Positions 20,510 through 27,548 of a DNA stretch of 64,000 bases are shown here, piece after piece; positions within the stretch are counted from its first letter, which is position 1; each line of letters starts with the position of its first letter. Where the stretch lies: contig NZ_CP017157.1 in NCBI RefSeq assembly GCF_001729485.1, forward strand, positions 7,254,001 to 7,318,000, given 5' to 3'. The notes beneath the pieces are model-generated. The model made no database searches and was not told where the DNA came from. It saw nothing but the letters and a program-made list of their open reading frames with translations. This DNA comes from Streptomyces lydicus. Its GTDB lineage: Bacteria > Actinomycetota > Actinomycetes > Streptomycetales > Streptomycetaceae. The position numbers and the translations under genes were made by a program.

Positions 20510-20533
20510 AGTGGACCATACCGGTGCGCCACT
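20510..20533. promoter_or_regulatory. Candidate MocR operator
   Basis: AGTGG at 20510-20514 and CCACT at 20529-20533 form an inverted repeat (14-bp spacer) filling the 47-bp gap between mocR copy 1 and its divergent AhpD-type gene. It is the only clear dyad in that gap; function is inferred from position. Confidence 0.4.
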
Positions 20534-20553
20534 GTCGCCGTAGCGTGAGAGCC

Positions 20554-21057
20554 ATGACCACAGCCCACACACCCCGCACCACGCCCGAGGCGGCTCCGGC
20601 CGCGACCCACTCGCACGGCCCCCGCCTGCGCTGGGCGAAACTCGCCCCCGACGTCTACAAGGCCATGATCGCGCTGGACGCGGCGGCGAAGAAGGGCCTG
20701 GACCCGGCGCTGGTCGAGCTGGTCAAGATCCGCGCCTCGCAGCTCAACCACTGCGCGTTCTGCCTCGACATGCACATCACCGACGCCCGCAAGGCCGGCG
20801 AGACCGAGGAGCGAATCTACCTCCTGAACGCCTGGGAGGAGGCGGCCGGCTTCTACTCCCCCCAGGAGCAGGCCGCGCTCGCCCTCACCGAGGCCGTCAC
20901 CGTGCTGACCGAAGGCTTCGTGCCCGACGCCGTCTTCGAGCGCGCCGCCGCCCACTTCGAGGACGCCGCACTCGCCCAGCTGATCGCCCTGATCACCACC
21001 ATCAACGCCTGGAACCGCTTCGGCGTCGCCACCCGCATGGCTCCGGGGCAGGCATGA
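20554..21057 (+). CDS. AhpD/carboxymuconolactone decarboxylase family protein 1
   Basis: A 167-residue all-helical AhpD-like protein. The redox motif is C67-A-F-C70 with H74 (NHCAFCLDMH), the arrangement used by AhpD peroxidases for thiol-dependent reduction of alkyl hydroperoxides; a true decarboxylase role is unlikely. The conserved WEEAAGFYSPQEQAALALTEAVT helix follows. Its stop overlaps the start of the next AhpD gene (ATGA), so the two are translationally coupled in an operon with the PEP-mutase-like gene. The divergent MocR regulator probably controls it. The first 22 residues, rich in Thr, Pro and His, are probably flexible. Confidence 0.85.
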   Translation: MTTAHTPRTTPEAAPAATHSHGPRLRWAKLAPDVYKAMIALDAAAKKGLDPALVELVKIRASQLNHCAFCLDMHITDARKAGETEERIYLLNAWEEAAGFYSPQEQAALALTEAVTVLTEGFVPDAVFERAAAHFEDAALAQLIALITTINAWNRFGVATRMAPGQA

Positions 21058-21515
21058 GCACGCCCGAGACCGCGCCCCGGCTTCCCCTCTTCCGGCTCGC
21101 GCCCGACATCTACGCCCCTCTGCACGCGCTGACCCGGGCCGCCAAGCAGGGCCTCGATCCCGTCCTGGTCGAGCTGCTGCTCATCCGTGTCTCGCAGCTC
21201 AACCGCTGCGCGTTCTGCCTCGACATGCACGTCACCGAAGCCCGCAGGGCCGGGGTGAGCGAGCAGCGGATCGCCCTCCTCAGCGCCTGGGAGGAGGCCC
21301 CCGCGCACTACACCGGGAAGGAGCGGGCGGCGCTGGCGTTCGCCGAGGCCGTGACGCTGTTGTCGCACGGCGGCGTACCGGACGAGGTCCACGAGCGGGC
21401 CGCCGCCCACTTCGACGACGCCGAACTCGCCCGTCTCCTCGCCCTGATCACCGCGATCAACTCCTGGAACCGGCTCAATGTCGCGGCCCGCACGCCCGTC
21501 GGAAGTGCCCTGTGA
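21054..21515 (+). CDS. AhpD/carboxymuconolactone decarboxylase family protein 2
   Basis: A 153-residue paralogue of the preceding gene, with redox motif C52-A-F-C55 and H59 in NRCAFCLDMH, and the WEEAPAHYTGKERAALAFAEAVTLLSHGGVPDEV segment. It starts inside the stop of copy 1 and its own stop overlaps the GTG of the next gene (GTGA), so three proteins should be made in step. AhpD proteins work as oligomers, so copies 1 and 2 could form a mixed complex; that is speculation. The partner reductant is not encoded nearby. Confidence 0.85.
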   Translation: MSTPETAPRLPLFRLAPDIYAPLHALTRAAKQGLDPVLVELLLIRVSQLNRCAFCLDMHVTEARRAGVSEQRIALLSAWEEAPAHYTGKERAALAFAEAVTLLSHGGVPDEVHERAAAHFDDAELARLLALITAINSWNRLNVAARTPVGSAL

Positions 21516-22243
21516 CGGCCGCGGCGCTGCGCGCCCTGCACCACGGCCCGGAGCTCCCGCTGGTCCTGCCCGGCCCCTGGGACGCGGCGTCCGCCAAGGT
21601 CTTCGCGGACGCCGGCTTCCCCGCGCTGGCCACGCCCAGCGCGGGCGTCGCGGCGTCCCTCGGCTACCGCGACGGGCAGACGCCGGCCGCGGAGATGTTC
21701 GCCGCCGTCGCCCGCATCGCCCGGGCCGTGGACATCCCGGTCACGGCGGACGTGGAGGCCGGCTACGGCCTGTCCGCCGAGGAGTTGGTGGGCCGGCTCC
21801 TGGACGCGGGCGCGGTGGGGTGCAACCTGGAGGACACCGACCCCGCCACCGGAGCCCTCCGGGACCCCCGGGAGCAGGCGGACTGGCTGGCCCGGGTACG
21901 TGCCGCGGCGGGCGACGCGCTCGTCGTCAACGCCCGGATCGACACCTACCTGCGCGGCGTCCACGACGAGGACGAGACGATCCGCCGGGGCCGCGGCTAC
22001 GCCGAGGCGGGCGCCGACTGCGTCTACCCGATCGCCGCCCCGCCCGACCGGCTCGCCGCACTGGCCACCGCCATCGGCCTGCCCCTCAACGCCGTGGTCC
22101 TCCCCCAGGGCCCCGGCCCCCGCGAACTCGGCGCCCTCGGCGCCACCCGCATCACCTTCGGCCCCGGCCTCCAGCAGCAGGCGGCAACGGCGCTGGCCCG
22201 GGTGGCGGGGCAGCTGCGGGAGGACCTGACGGCGGGGGCCTGA
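21512..22243 (+). CDS. Isocitrate lyase/phosphoenolpyruvate mutase family protein
   Basis: A 243-residue TIM-barrel protein of the PEP mutase/isocitrate lyase superfamily. Seen: GPWDAASAKVFADAGFPALATPSAGVAASLGYRDG near the N-terminus, VTADVEAGYG (metal ligand region), CNLEDTD and VNARIDTYLRG. The KKCGH motif of true isocitrate lyases is absent, so a C-C or C-P bond lyase of another 2-hydroxy or 2-oxo acid is more likely. It starts with GTG overlapping the stop of AhpD copy 2. Being coupled to two AhpD genes under a PLP-dependent regulator suggests one oxidative or catabolic pathway, but no substrate can be named. Confidence 0.8.
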   Translation: MTAAALRALHHGPELPLVLPGPWDAASAKVFADAGFPALATPSAGVAASLGYRDGQTPAAEMFAAVARIARAVDIPVTADVEAGYGLSAEELVGRLLDAGAVGCNLEDTDPATGALRDPREQADWLARVRAAAGDALVVNARIDTYLRGVHDEDETIRRGRGYAEAGADCVYPIAAPPDRLAALATAIGLPLNAVVLPQGPGPRELGALGATRITFGPGLQQQAATALARVAGQLREDLTAGA

Positions 22244-22254
22244 GGCCGCGCGGG

Positions 22255-22761
22255 TCACCGTTCGTCCGTGCCCGGCACCTTCGCCGTGCTGAGGGCGACG
22301 CGGTTCCAGGTGTTGATGGTGAAGATCAGGGCGAGGAGGCGGGCGAGTTCGTCCTCGGGGAAGTGGGCGGCGGCCCGCTCGTAGACCTCGTCCGGTACGC
22401 CGCCGTGCGACACCAGCGTCACGGCCTCGGTGAGGGCCAGTGCCGCCCGCTCCTTCGCGGTGAAGAAGTGCGCCGCCTCCTCCCAGACGGCGACCATGTG
22501 CAGCCGCTCCTCGCTCTCCCCCGCCTTGCGGGCGTCGGTGGTGTGCATGTGCAGGCAGTACGCGCACTTGTTGAGCTGCGAGGAGCGGATCTGGACCAGC
22601 TCCACCAGGGCCGGGTCGAGGCCCTCGCGGGCTGCGGCGTCGAAGCCGATCAGGGCCTTGAACGCCTTGGGGGCGGCCTTGGCGAAGTTCACCCGGGGCC
22701 GGCGGGCCACTGCTGCGTCGTCGTGCCGTGCGGTCGTCCGTGTGTGCGTCTCGTTCGTCAT
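22255..22761 (-). CDS. AhpD/carboxymuconolactone decarboxylase family protein 3
   Basis: A 168-residue AhpD-like protein with C66-A-Y-C69 and H73 (NKCAYCLHMH), and WEEAAHFFTAKERAALALTEAVTLVSHGGVPDEVYERAAAHF, nearly the same as the other copies. It converges on the PEP-mutase-like gene with 11 bp between stops and diverges from the second MocR over 46 bp, mirroring the first MocR/AhpD pair. The N-terminal 25 residues are polar and probably flexible. The likely reaction is thiol-dependent peroxide reduction, and the divergent regulator is its probable controller. Confidence 0.85.
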   Translation of the reverse strand: MTNETHTRTTARHDDAAVARRPRVNFAKAAPKAFKALIGFDAAAREGLDPALVELVQIRSSQLNKCAYCLHMHTTDARKAGESEERLHMVAVWEEAAHFFTAKERAALALTEAVTLVSHGGVPDEVYERAAAHFPEDELARLLALIFTINTWNRVALSTAKVPGTDER

Positions 22762-22807
22762 GTCTTGAATCTAGAAGCCCGGATGACCGACTGTAGGGTG
22801 CATTTCC

Positions 22808-24235
22808 GTGCCGAAATCATGGGTCAATCTCGCGGAGAGCCTGGGCGCCGACCTGCATCTGGAGCTGACCGGGCCGGGCGGCCGGCGGGCCGCCCTGCTC
22901 CGGGCGCTGCGCGACGCCGTACGCTCCGGGCGGCTCGCCCCCGGTACCCGGCTGCCGCCCTACCGCTCGCTCGCCGCCGACCTGGGCATCGCCCGCAACA
23001 CCGTCGCCGACGTCTACGCGGAACTCGTCGCCGAGGGCTGGCTCACCGCCCGCCAGGGCTCCGGCACCCGGGTCGCCCACCGGGCCGAGCCGCCGGCGCC
23101 GGCCCGCGCCCCGGCCCACCGCGCCCCGACGGCCCGCCCCACGCACAACCTCCTCCAGGGCCGGCCGGACGCCTCCGCCTTCCCCCGTACCGCCTGGCTG
23201 GCGGCGGCCCGCCGCGCCCTGACCGCCGCCCCGCACGACGCCTTCGGCCCCGGCGACCCGCGCGGCCGCCCCGAACTGCGCCGCGCGCTGACCGACTACC
23301 TGGCCCGCACCCGCGGCGTCCGCACCGACCCCGACCGCATCGTCATCTGCTCCGGCTTCGCCCACGCGCTGCGGCTGCTCTTCCCGGCCGTGCTCCCCGG
23401 CCCGCTGGCCGTCGAGGCGTACGGACTGGCCTTCCACCGCCGGCTCCTGGCCACCGCCGGCGTGCCCACCCTGCCGCTCACCGTCGACGAACACGGTGCC
23501 GACACCCGGGAGTTGGCCCGGCTCGACGGCGCCCGGGCGGTCCTCCTCACGCCCGCCCACCAGTTCCCCACCGGCGTCCCGCTGCACGCCGACCGCCGCG
23601 CCACGGCGATCAACTGGGCCCGGGAGAACGGTGGTTACGTCCTGGAGGACGACTACGACGGCGAGTTCCGCTACGACCGCCGACCGGTCGGTGCCCTCCA
23701 GGGCCTGGACCCCGAGCACGTCCTGCACCTCGGCTCGGTCAGCAAGAGCCTGTCCCCCGCGCTGCGGCTCGGCTGGATGGTGCTCCCCGCCCGCCTGGTG
23801 GACGCCGTCCTGGCGGCCAAGGGCGAACGCGAGGCATGGGCGGGCGTCACCGACCAGCTCACCCTCGCGGAGTTCCTCACCCACGGCTCCTACGACCGGC
23901 ACATCCGCCGGATGCGCCAGCGCTACCGCCGACGCCGCGACCGGCTCGTCGAGGCCGTGCACGGCCACGCCCCGCACCTGCGGGTCACCGGCATCGCCGC
24001 CGGCCTGCACGCCGTCCTCCAACTCCCCGACGACGCGACCGGGGCCGACGAGCAGGCCGCCCTGCGCGCCGCCCGCTGGCAGGGCCTGGCCCTCGACGGC
24101 CTGACCGACTACCGCCACCCCGACGCGACCCAGCCGCCCCGCCACGGCCTGGTCGTCGGCTACGCCACCCCCACCGACAGCGGCTTCCCGTCCGCCCTGG
24201 AGGCGCTGTGCCGGGCGCTGCCACCGGCGCCGTAG
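22808..24235 (+). CDS. MocR/PdxR-family GntR regulator with aminotransferase domain (copy 2)
   Basis: A 475-residue paralogue of the first MocR. The N-terminal wHTH differs from copy 1 by only a few residues across about 60 positions (LAADLGIARNTVADVYAEL); the aminotransferase domain keeps VLEDDYDGEFRYD and the PLP-lysine motif SVSKSLSPALRLGW but is more divergent elsewhere. It starts at GTG 22808, since an ATG 11 nt further on is out of frame. No clear ribosome site is seen, so a leaderless message is possible. The neighbouring AhpD copy 3 is the expected target; near-identical HTHs raise the chance of cross-regulation between the two cassettes. Confidence 0.9.
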   Translation: MPKSWVNLAESLGADLHLELTGPGGRRAALLRALRDAVRSGRLAPGTRLPPYRSLAADLGIARNTVADVYAELVAEGWLTARQGSGTRVAHRAEPPAPARAPAHRAPTARPTHNLLQGRPDASAFPRTAWLAAARRALTAAPHDAFGPGDPRGRPELRRALTDYLARTRGVRTDPDRIVICSGFAHALRLLFPAVLPGPLAVEAYGLAFHRRLLATAGVPTLPLTVDEHGADTRELARLDGARAVLLTPAHQFPTGVPLHADRRATAINWARENGGYVLEDDYDGEFRYDRRPVGALQGLDPEHVLHLGSVSKSLSPALRLGWMVLPARLVDAVLAAKGEREAWAGVTDQLTLAEFLTHGSYDRHIRRMRQRYRRRRDRLVEAVHGHAPHLRVTGIAAGLHAVLQLPDDATGADEQAALRAARWQGLALDGLTDYRHPDATQPPRHGLVVGYATPTDSGFPSALEALCRALPPAP

Positions 24236-24260
24236 CGGCCGTCGGGAGGCCACTACGGCC
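24229..24260. terminator. Hairpin between mocR copy 2 and the protease gene
   Basis: GCCGTAGCGGCC and GGCCACTACGGC pair with one mismatch around a 7-nt loop, between two convergent genes. Confidence 0.5.
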
Positions 24261-24269
24261 CGGCGGCCG

Positions 24270-25433
24270 CTACTGGTTCGCGAACTTCCGGCTGATGCCG
24301 GTGAAGACACGTTCGGCCTCCGGACCCAGATGGGGGCCGGCGAGCCAGGTGTGGGCGTTGGAGCTGATGGAGGTGTTGGAGACCAGGGTCAGCTTGCCGC
24401 CGCGGGTGACGAACCAGCCGCCGCCGGAGGTGCCGCCGGTCATGGTGCAGCCGATGCGGTTCATGGCGGGCGTGCCCTGCTGCATGACCAGGCGGCCCGG
24501 GCGGGCGGGGCAGTTCATCATCCGGGCGCCGTCGTAGGGCGGCGCGGCCGGGTAGCCGAAGGCGTCCAGCGAGCTGATCCGGTCGGCGGACGGGGCGTCG
24601 AACCACACCTGGGCGGCGGCCCCCACGGTCTCCTGGAGGGACCTGCCGCCGCCGTTCTCCGGCTTGACGTGCAGCACCGCGAAGTCGTAAGCGGAACCGC
24701 CGTTGCCGGACTCCTCGCTGCCCATGTTGATCCACTCGCCGGAGGTGGTGATCCAGTCGGCCCAGAAGCGGCCGTAGGGGGTGATCTGCTGGGACGGGGT
24801 GCCGTCGACCTGGCTCATGGGCACGCCGTTGTCGTTGTACGACGGCACGAAGACGATGTTGCGCATCCAGCCGCCCTGCTTGCCGGAGTGCACGCAGTGA
24901 CCGGCGGTCCACACCAGGTTGGAGCGGCCCGGGTGCGCCGGGTCCTCGACGATCGTGCCGGAGCAGACCATCGGGCCCTTGGGGCTGTCGAAGAAGATCT
25001 TCCCGACCGGGGCCATGTTCCGGTGGTACGGGCGGGCGACCTGCTCGGCCGTGACCGGCTGCGGCTCGGGATCGGTGGCGTCGAACTCACTGCCCGCGCC
25101 GGTGGCCTGCACCCCGATCTCCGGCGCGGCCTTCGCCCGCGCCAGCCGGTCGTTCCGCCAGTGGTCCTTGATGACCGGGTTGACGAAGTCCTGCGCCTTG
25201 CGGGCCCACTCGTCCCAGTTCTGCCAGCCGCCGTCCTTCCACTTCTTCAGGCCGTCGAGGTCGGTCGGCACGCCCTTGGGGAGCTTCAGGCCCGCACCGC
25301 CCTTGTGGTCGGCGGCGGCCGAACTCCCGGGCCCGGCAGCCGCGTTGTCGCCGGGGCCGCAGGCGGTGGCGGTGACCGCGAGCAGCGCGGCCAGTGCCGC
25401 GGCCGCGGCGGTGGAGCGGCGGATGGATGGCAT
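24270..25433 (-). CDS. Secreted trypsin-like serine protease
   Basis: A 387-residue exported protein of the chymotrypsin/trypsin-like fold. An Ala-rich signal segment ends at Cys25 (VTATAC), an imperfect lipobox, so it may be a lipoprotein or simply secreted. Catalytic residues are H179 (WTAGHC), D250 (AYDFAVLHV) and S336 (GGTSGGGW). The stretch 50-140, with KKWKDGGWQNWDEWARKAQDFVNPVI, is a helical pro-region of the type seen in actinomycete secreted peptidases. Substrate unknown. The gene stands alone between a terminator hairpin and a 159-bp divergent promoter region. Confidence 0.85.
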   Translation of the reverse strand: MPSIRRSTAAAAALAALLAVTATACGPGDNAAAGPGSSAAADHKGGAGLKLPKGVPTDLDGLKKWKDGGWQNWDEWARKAQDFVNPVIKDHWRNDRLARAKAAPEIGVQATGAGSEFDATDPEPQPVTAEQVARPYHRNMAPVGKIFFDSPKGPMVCSGTIVEDPAHPGRSNLVWTAGHCVHSGKQGGWMRNIVFVPSYNDNGVPMSQVDGTPSQQITPYGRFWADWITTSGEWINMGSEESGNGGSAYDFAVLHVKPENGGGRSLQETVGAAAQVWFDAPSADRISSLDAFGYPAAPPYDGARMMNCPARPGRLVMQQGTPAMNRIGCTMTGGTSGGGWFVTRGGKLTLVSNTSISSNAHTWLAGPHLGPEAERVFTGISRKFANQ

Positions 25434-25592
25434 GGTGCGAGTCCCCCCGTGACGTGACGGCGCCGCCCCCGGCCGCGCCGTTCCGTAAATCTGTCATGTC
25501 CCTCATCGGTCTGCGCCCTACTATGCCGCCATGCCCGGGCCGCCCCGCTGCGGGGGCCCGACGGACCGACTACCCCAGGACGGACGGCTGCC

Positions 25593-26150
25593 ATGGCCCG
25601 CTCAGCCACCGTGGTGCGCAGTGCCCGACTGGCGCTCCGCCGCTTCACCCCCGACGACGCGGAGCAACTGGCCGCGCTGCACGGCGACCCGGACGTCATG
25701 CGCTTCATCGACACCGGGCGACCGGTACCGCGGGCGCAGGTGCTGACCCGGACCCTGCCGGAATTCCTCGCCGAGCCGGGCGTACGGGCCGCGGAAGTGG
25801 CCGCCACGGGTGAGTTCATCGGCTGGTTCGCGCTGCGGCCCACCCGCCCCGGACAGTCCGACGAGGCGGAACTCGGCTACCGGCTGCGCAGGGCGGCCTG
25901 GGGCCGGGGCTACGCGACCGAGGGCGCCCGCGCGGTCCTCGCGTACGGCTTCGGCGAGCTGGGGGTGCGGCGGGTGACGGCGACGACGATGACGGTCAAC
26001 CGGGGCTCGCGCCGGGTCCTGGAGAAGGCCGGCCTGCGGTACGTACGGACCTTCTTCGAGGAGTGGCCGGACCACATCGAGGGCGCGGAGCACGGCGACG
26101 TGGACTACGCACTGTCCCGGGAGGAATGGGCGGCGGGCGCCCGGCGGTAG
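25593..26150 (+). CDS. GNAT family N-acetyltransferase (RimJ/RimL-like)
   Basis: A 185-residue acetyltransferase of the RimJ/RimL-type branch. It starts with SARLALRRFTPDDAEQLAALHGDPDVMRFI, the usual first motif, and has the acetyl-CoA loop R-R-A-A-W-G-R-G-Y-A-T-E-G, then VTATTMTVNRGSRRVLEKAGL. These enzymes modify N-terminal or small-molecule amines; the acceptor is not predictable. It diverges from the protease gene and converges on the zinc-ribbon gene with only three bases between stops. Confidence 0.82.
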   Translation: MARSATVVRSARLALRRFTPDDAEQLAALHGDPDVMRFIDTGRPVPRAQVLTRTLPEFLAEPGVRAAEVAATGEFIGWFALRPTRPGQSDEAELGYRLRRAAWGRGYATEGARAVLAYGFGELGVRRVTATTMTVNRGSRRVLEKAGLRYVRTFFEEWPDHIEGAEHGDVDYALSREEWAAGARR

Positions 26151-26153
26151 TCC

Positions 26154-26399
26154 CTACCGGCGGGCCGGCAGGCGGGGGTCCCGGTAGGCGGGGTGGGGGT
26201 GGGGGGCCGGGGCGCCGGGGCGGGCGGGGGTTGAGATCCCGTCGCGGAACTCCGCCAGCTGCTCCGCGGTGGGGTACCACTGCTGGGCGCAGCGGCCGCA
26301 CCACCAACGCCAGTTGTCCCAGTCGGTGTTGGTGTTCGTGGTGTCCTTCCACAACCGGTCGTCGCACGCGGGTGTGGGGCACTTCGGCGGGAGGGGCAT
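26154..26399 (-). CDS. Small zinc-ribbon protein
   Basis: An 81-residue protein with two cysteine pairs, CPTPAC near residue 7 and WWCGRC near residue 34, separated by an acidic, Trp-rich loop. This is a likely zinc ribbon. The second half is Pro/Ala/His-rich and disordered. No characterised family is recognised. The frame opens further upstream, but ATG 26399 has GGGAGGGG-like sequence just ahead in the transcript sense and gives a compact domain. Role unknown; nucleic-acid binding is one possibility. Confidence 0.6.
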   Translation of the reverse strand: MPLPPKCPTPACDDRLWKDTTNTNTDWDNWRWWCGRCAQQWYPTAEQLAEFRDGISTPARPGAPAPHPHPAYRDPRLPARR

Positions 26400-26495
26400 G
26401 GCGTCAGCCTGCTGGGTGCGCCGCCGTGGGGAGCGGCGGATCGCCGACCGCCATCCGAACGGGTGAGACCGGCGGCCGGGCCGCGGGGCGGCACG

Positions 26496-26533
26496 ACGGA
26501 GGGGTGCGGGCCCGCCGGCCCGCACCCCTCCGT
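26496..26533 (-). terminator. Terminator of the betaine operon
   Basis: ACGGAGGGGTGCGGGCC at 26496-26512 pairs perfectly over 17 bp with GGCCCGCACCCCTCCGT at 26517-26533 around a 4-nt loop, 20 bp past the stop of the binding-protein gene. Confidence 0.85.
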
Positions 26534-26553
26534 TCCGTCCTTCCGGCCGGCTG

Positions 26554-27546
26554 CTACTTCTTCGGCAGCCAGCTCTTCCAGACGTCCGGGTGCTTGTCCA
26601 CCCACTGCTTCGCCGCCTCGTCGGCGGACAGGCCGCCGGAGGCGATCGCTTCGGAGACCTCGTTCTGGTCGTCCTTGGTCCACTTGAAGTTCTTCAGGAA
26701 CGCCGCGGCACTGCCGCCCTTCTTGGCGAACTCCGTGTTGAAGAACTTCTGCAGCGGGGTGGTCGGATAGGCGCAGTCGATGGACGTGGGGTCCTTGGCG
26801 CCCTTCGCCGCGCAGGCGTCGGTGTACTTGGGGAGCTTGACCTCCACCATCGGCACCTGGTTGAAGAGCCACTGCGGCTCGTACCAGTACGTCAGGAACG
26901 GCTTCTTCTGCTTGGCGAACTGCTGGATCTGGGTGATCTGCGCGGCCTCGGAGCCGGCGAAGACCACCTCGTAGTTCAGACCCAGGTTCTTCACCAGCGC
27001 CTTGTCGTTGGTGACGTAGGACGGCGAGCCGTCCATCAGCTGGCCCTTGTTGCCGCTCTCCGAGGTACGCAACTGCTTGGCGAACTTGTTGAGGTTCTTC
27101 CAGTTGGTGACCTCGGGGTGCTTGTCGGCCCAGTACTTGGGGACGAACCAGCCGATGTGACCGGTGACGCCGTTGCCGCCGCCCGCGGTGATCGTCTTCT
27201 TGTCCTTGACGTACCGCTTCTCCTGGTCGGGGTGGCCCCAGTCCTCCAGGATCGCGTCGACCCGGCCCTGGCTGAGGGCGTCCCAGGCGGGGATCTCGTC
27301 CACCTGGACGGTGTCGACGTGGTACCCCATCTTGTGTTCCAGCAGGTACTTGGCGACCGCGACGTTGGACTGGGCGCCGACCCAGGTCTGCACCGACAGC
27401 GTGACCGACTTGGAGCCCTTGGCCGCGGCGAACGGCGAGGACTGCTTGGTCATGTCGGCCTTGCCGCAGGCGGACAGGGACAGCGAGAGGACCACCGTGC
27501 CGGCGAGCACGGTCGTGCCGAGGACGGCTTTGCGCGTACGGGACAT
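26554..27546 (-). CDS. proX: Glycine betaine ABC transporter substrate-binding lipoprotein
   Basis: A 330-residue OpuAC/ProX-type binding protein delivering glycine betaine or related quaternary amines to the ABC importer. The signal peptide ends with lipobox L-S-A-C27. The mature part has TWVGAQSNVAVAKYLLEHKMGY, ILEDWGHPDQEKRY and PFLTYWYEPQWLF, with aromatic residues fit for a cation-pi box around the trimethylammonium group. It starts 2 nt after the permease stop and is the last gene before the terminator. The symbol follows the E. coli analogue; actinomycete annotations vary. Confidence 0.88.
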   Translation of the reverse strand: MSRTRKAVLGTTVLAGTVVLSLSLSACGKADMTKQSSPFAAAKGSKSVTLSVQTWVGAQSNVAVAKYLLEHKMGYHVDTVQVDEIPAWDALSQGRVDAILEDWGHPDQEKRYVKDKKTITAGGGNGVTGHIGWFVPKYWADKHPEVTNWKNLNKFAKQLRTSESGNKGQLMDGSPSYVTNDKALVKNLGLNYEVVFAGSEAAQITQIQQFAKQKKPFLTYWYEPQWLFNQVPMVEVKLPKYTDACAAKGAKDPTSIDCAYPTTPLQKFFNTEFAKKGGSAAAFLKNFKWTKDDQNEVSEAIASGGLSADEAAKQWVDKHPDVWKSWLPKK

Positions 27547-27548
27547 GA

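Noticed and set aside
21512..22243. True isocitrate lyase (glyoxylate shunt)
   Set aside because: The KKCGH catalytic signature is missing and the protein is far shorter than AceA, so only the superfamily call is kept.
19000..24500. Mobile element flanking the MocR/AhpD cassettes
   Set aside because: No transposase, integrase, terminal inverted repeats or tRNA target is visible; the mirrored layout is better explained by gene duplication.
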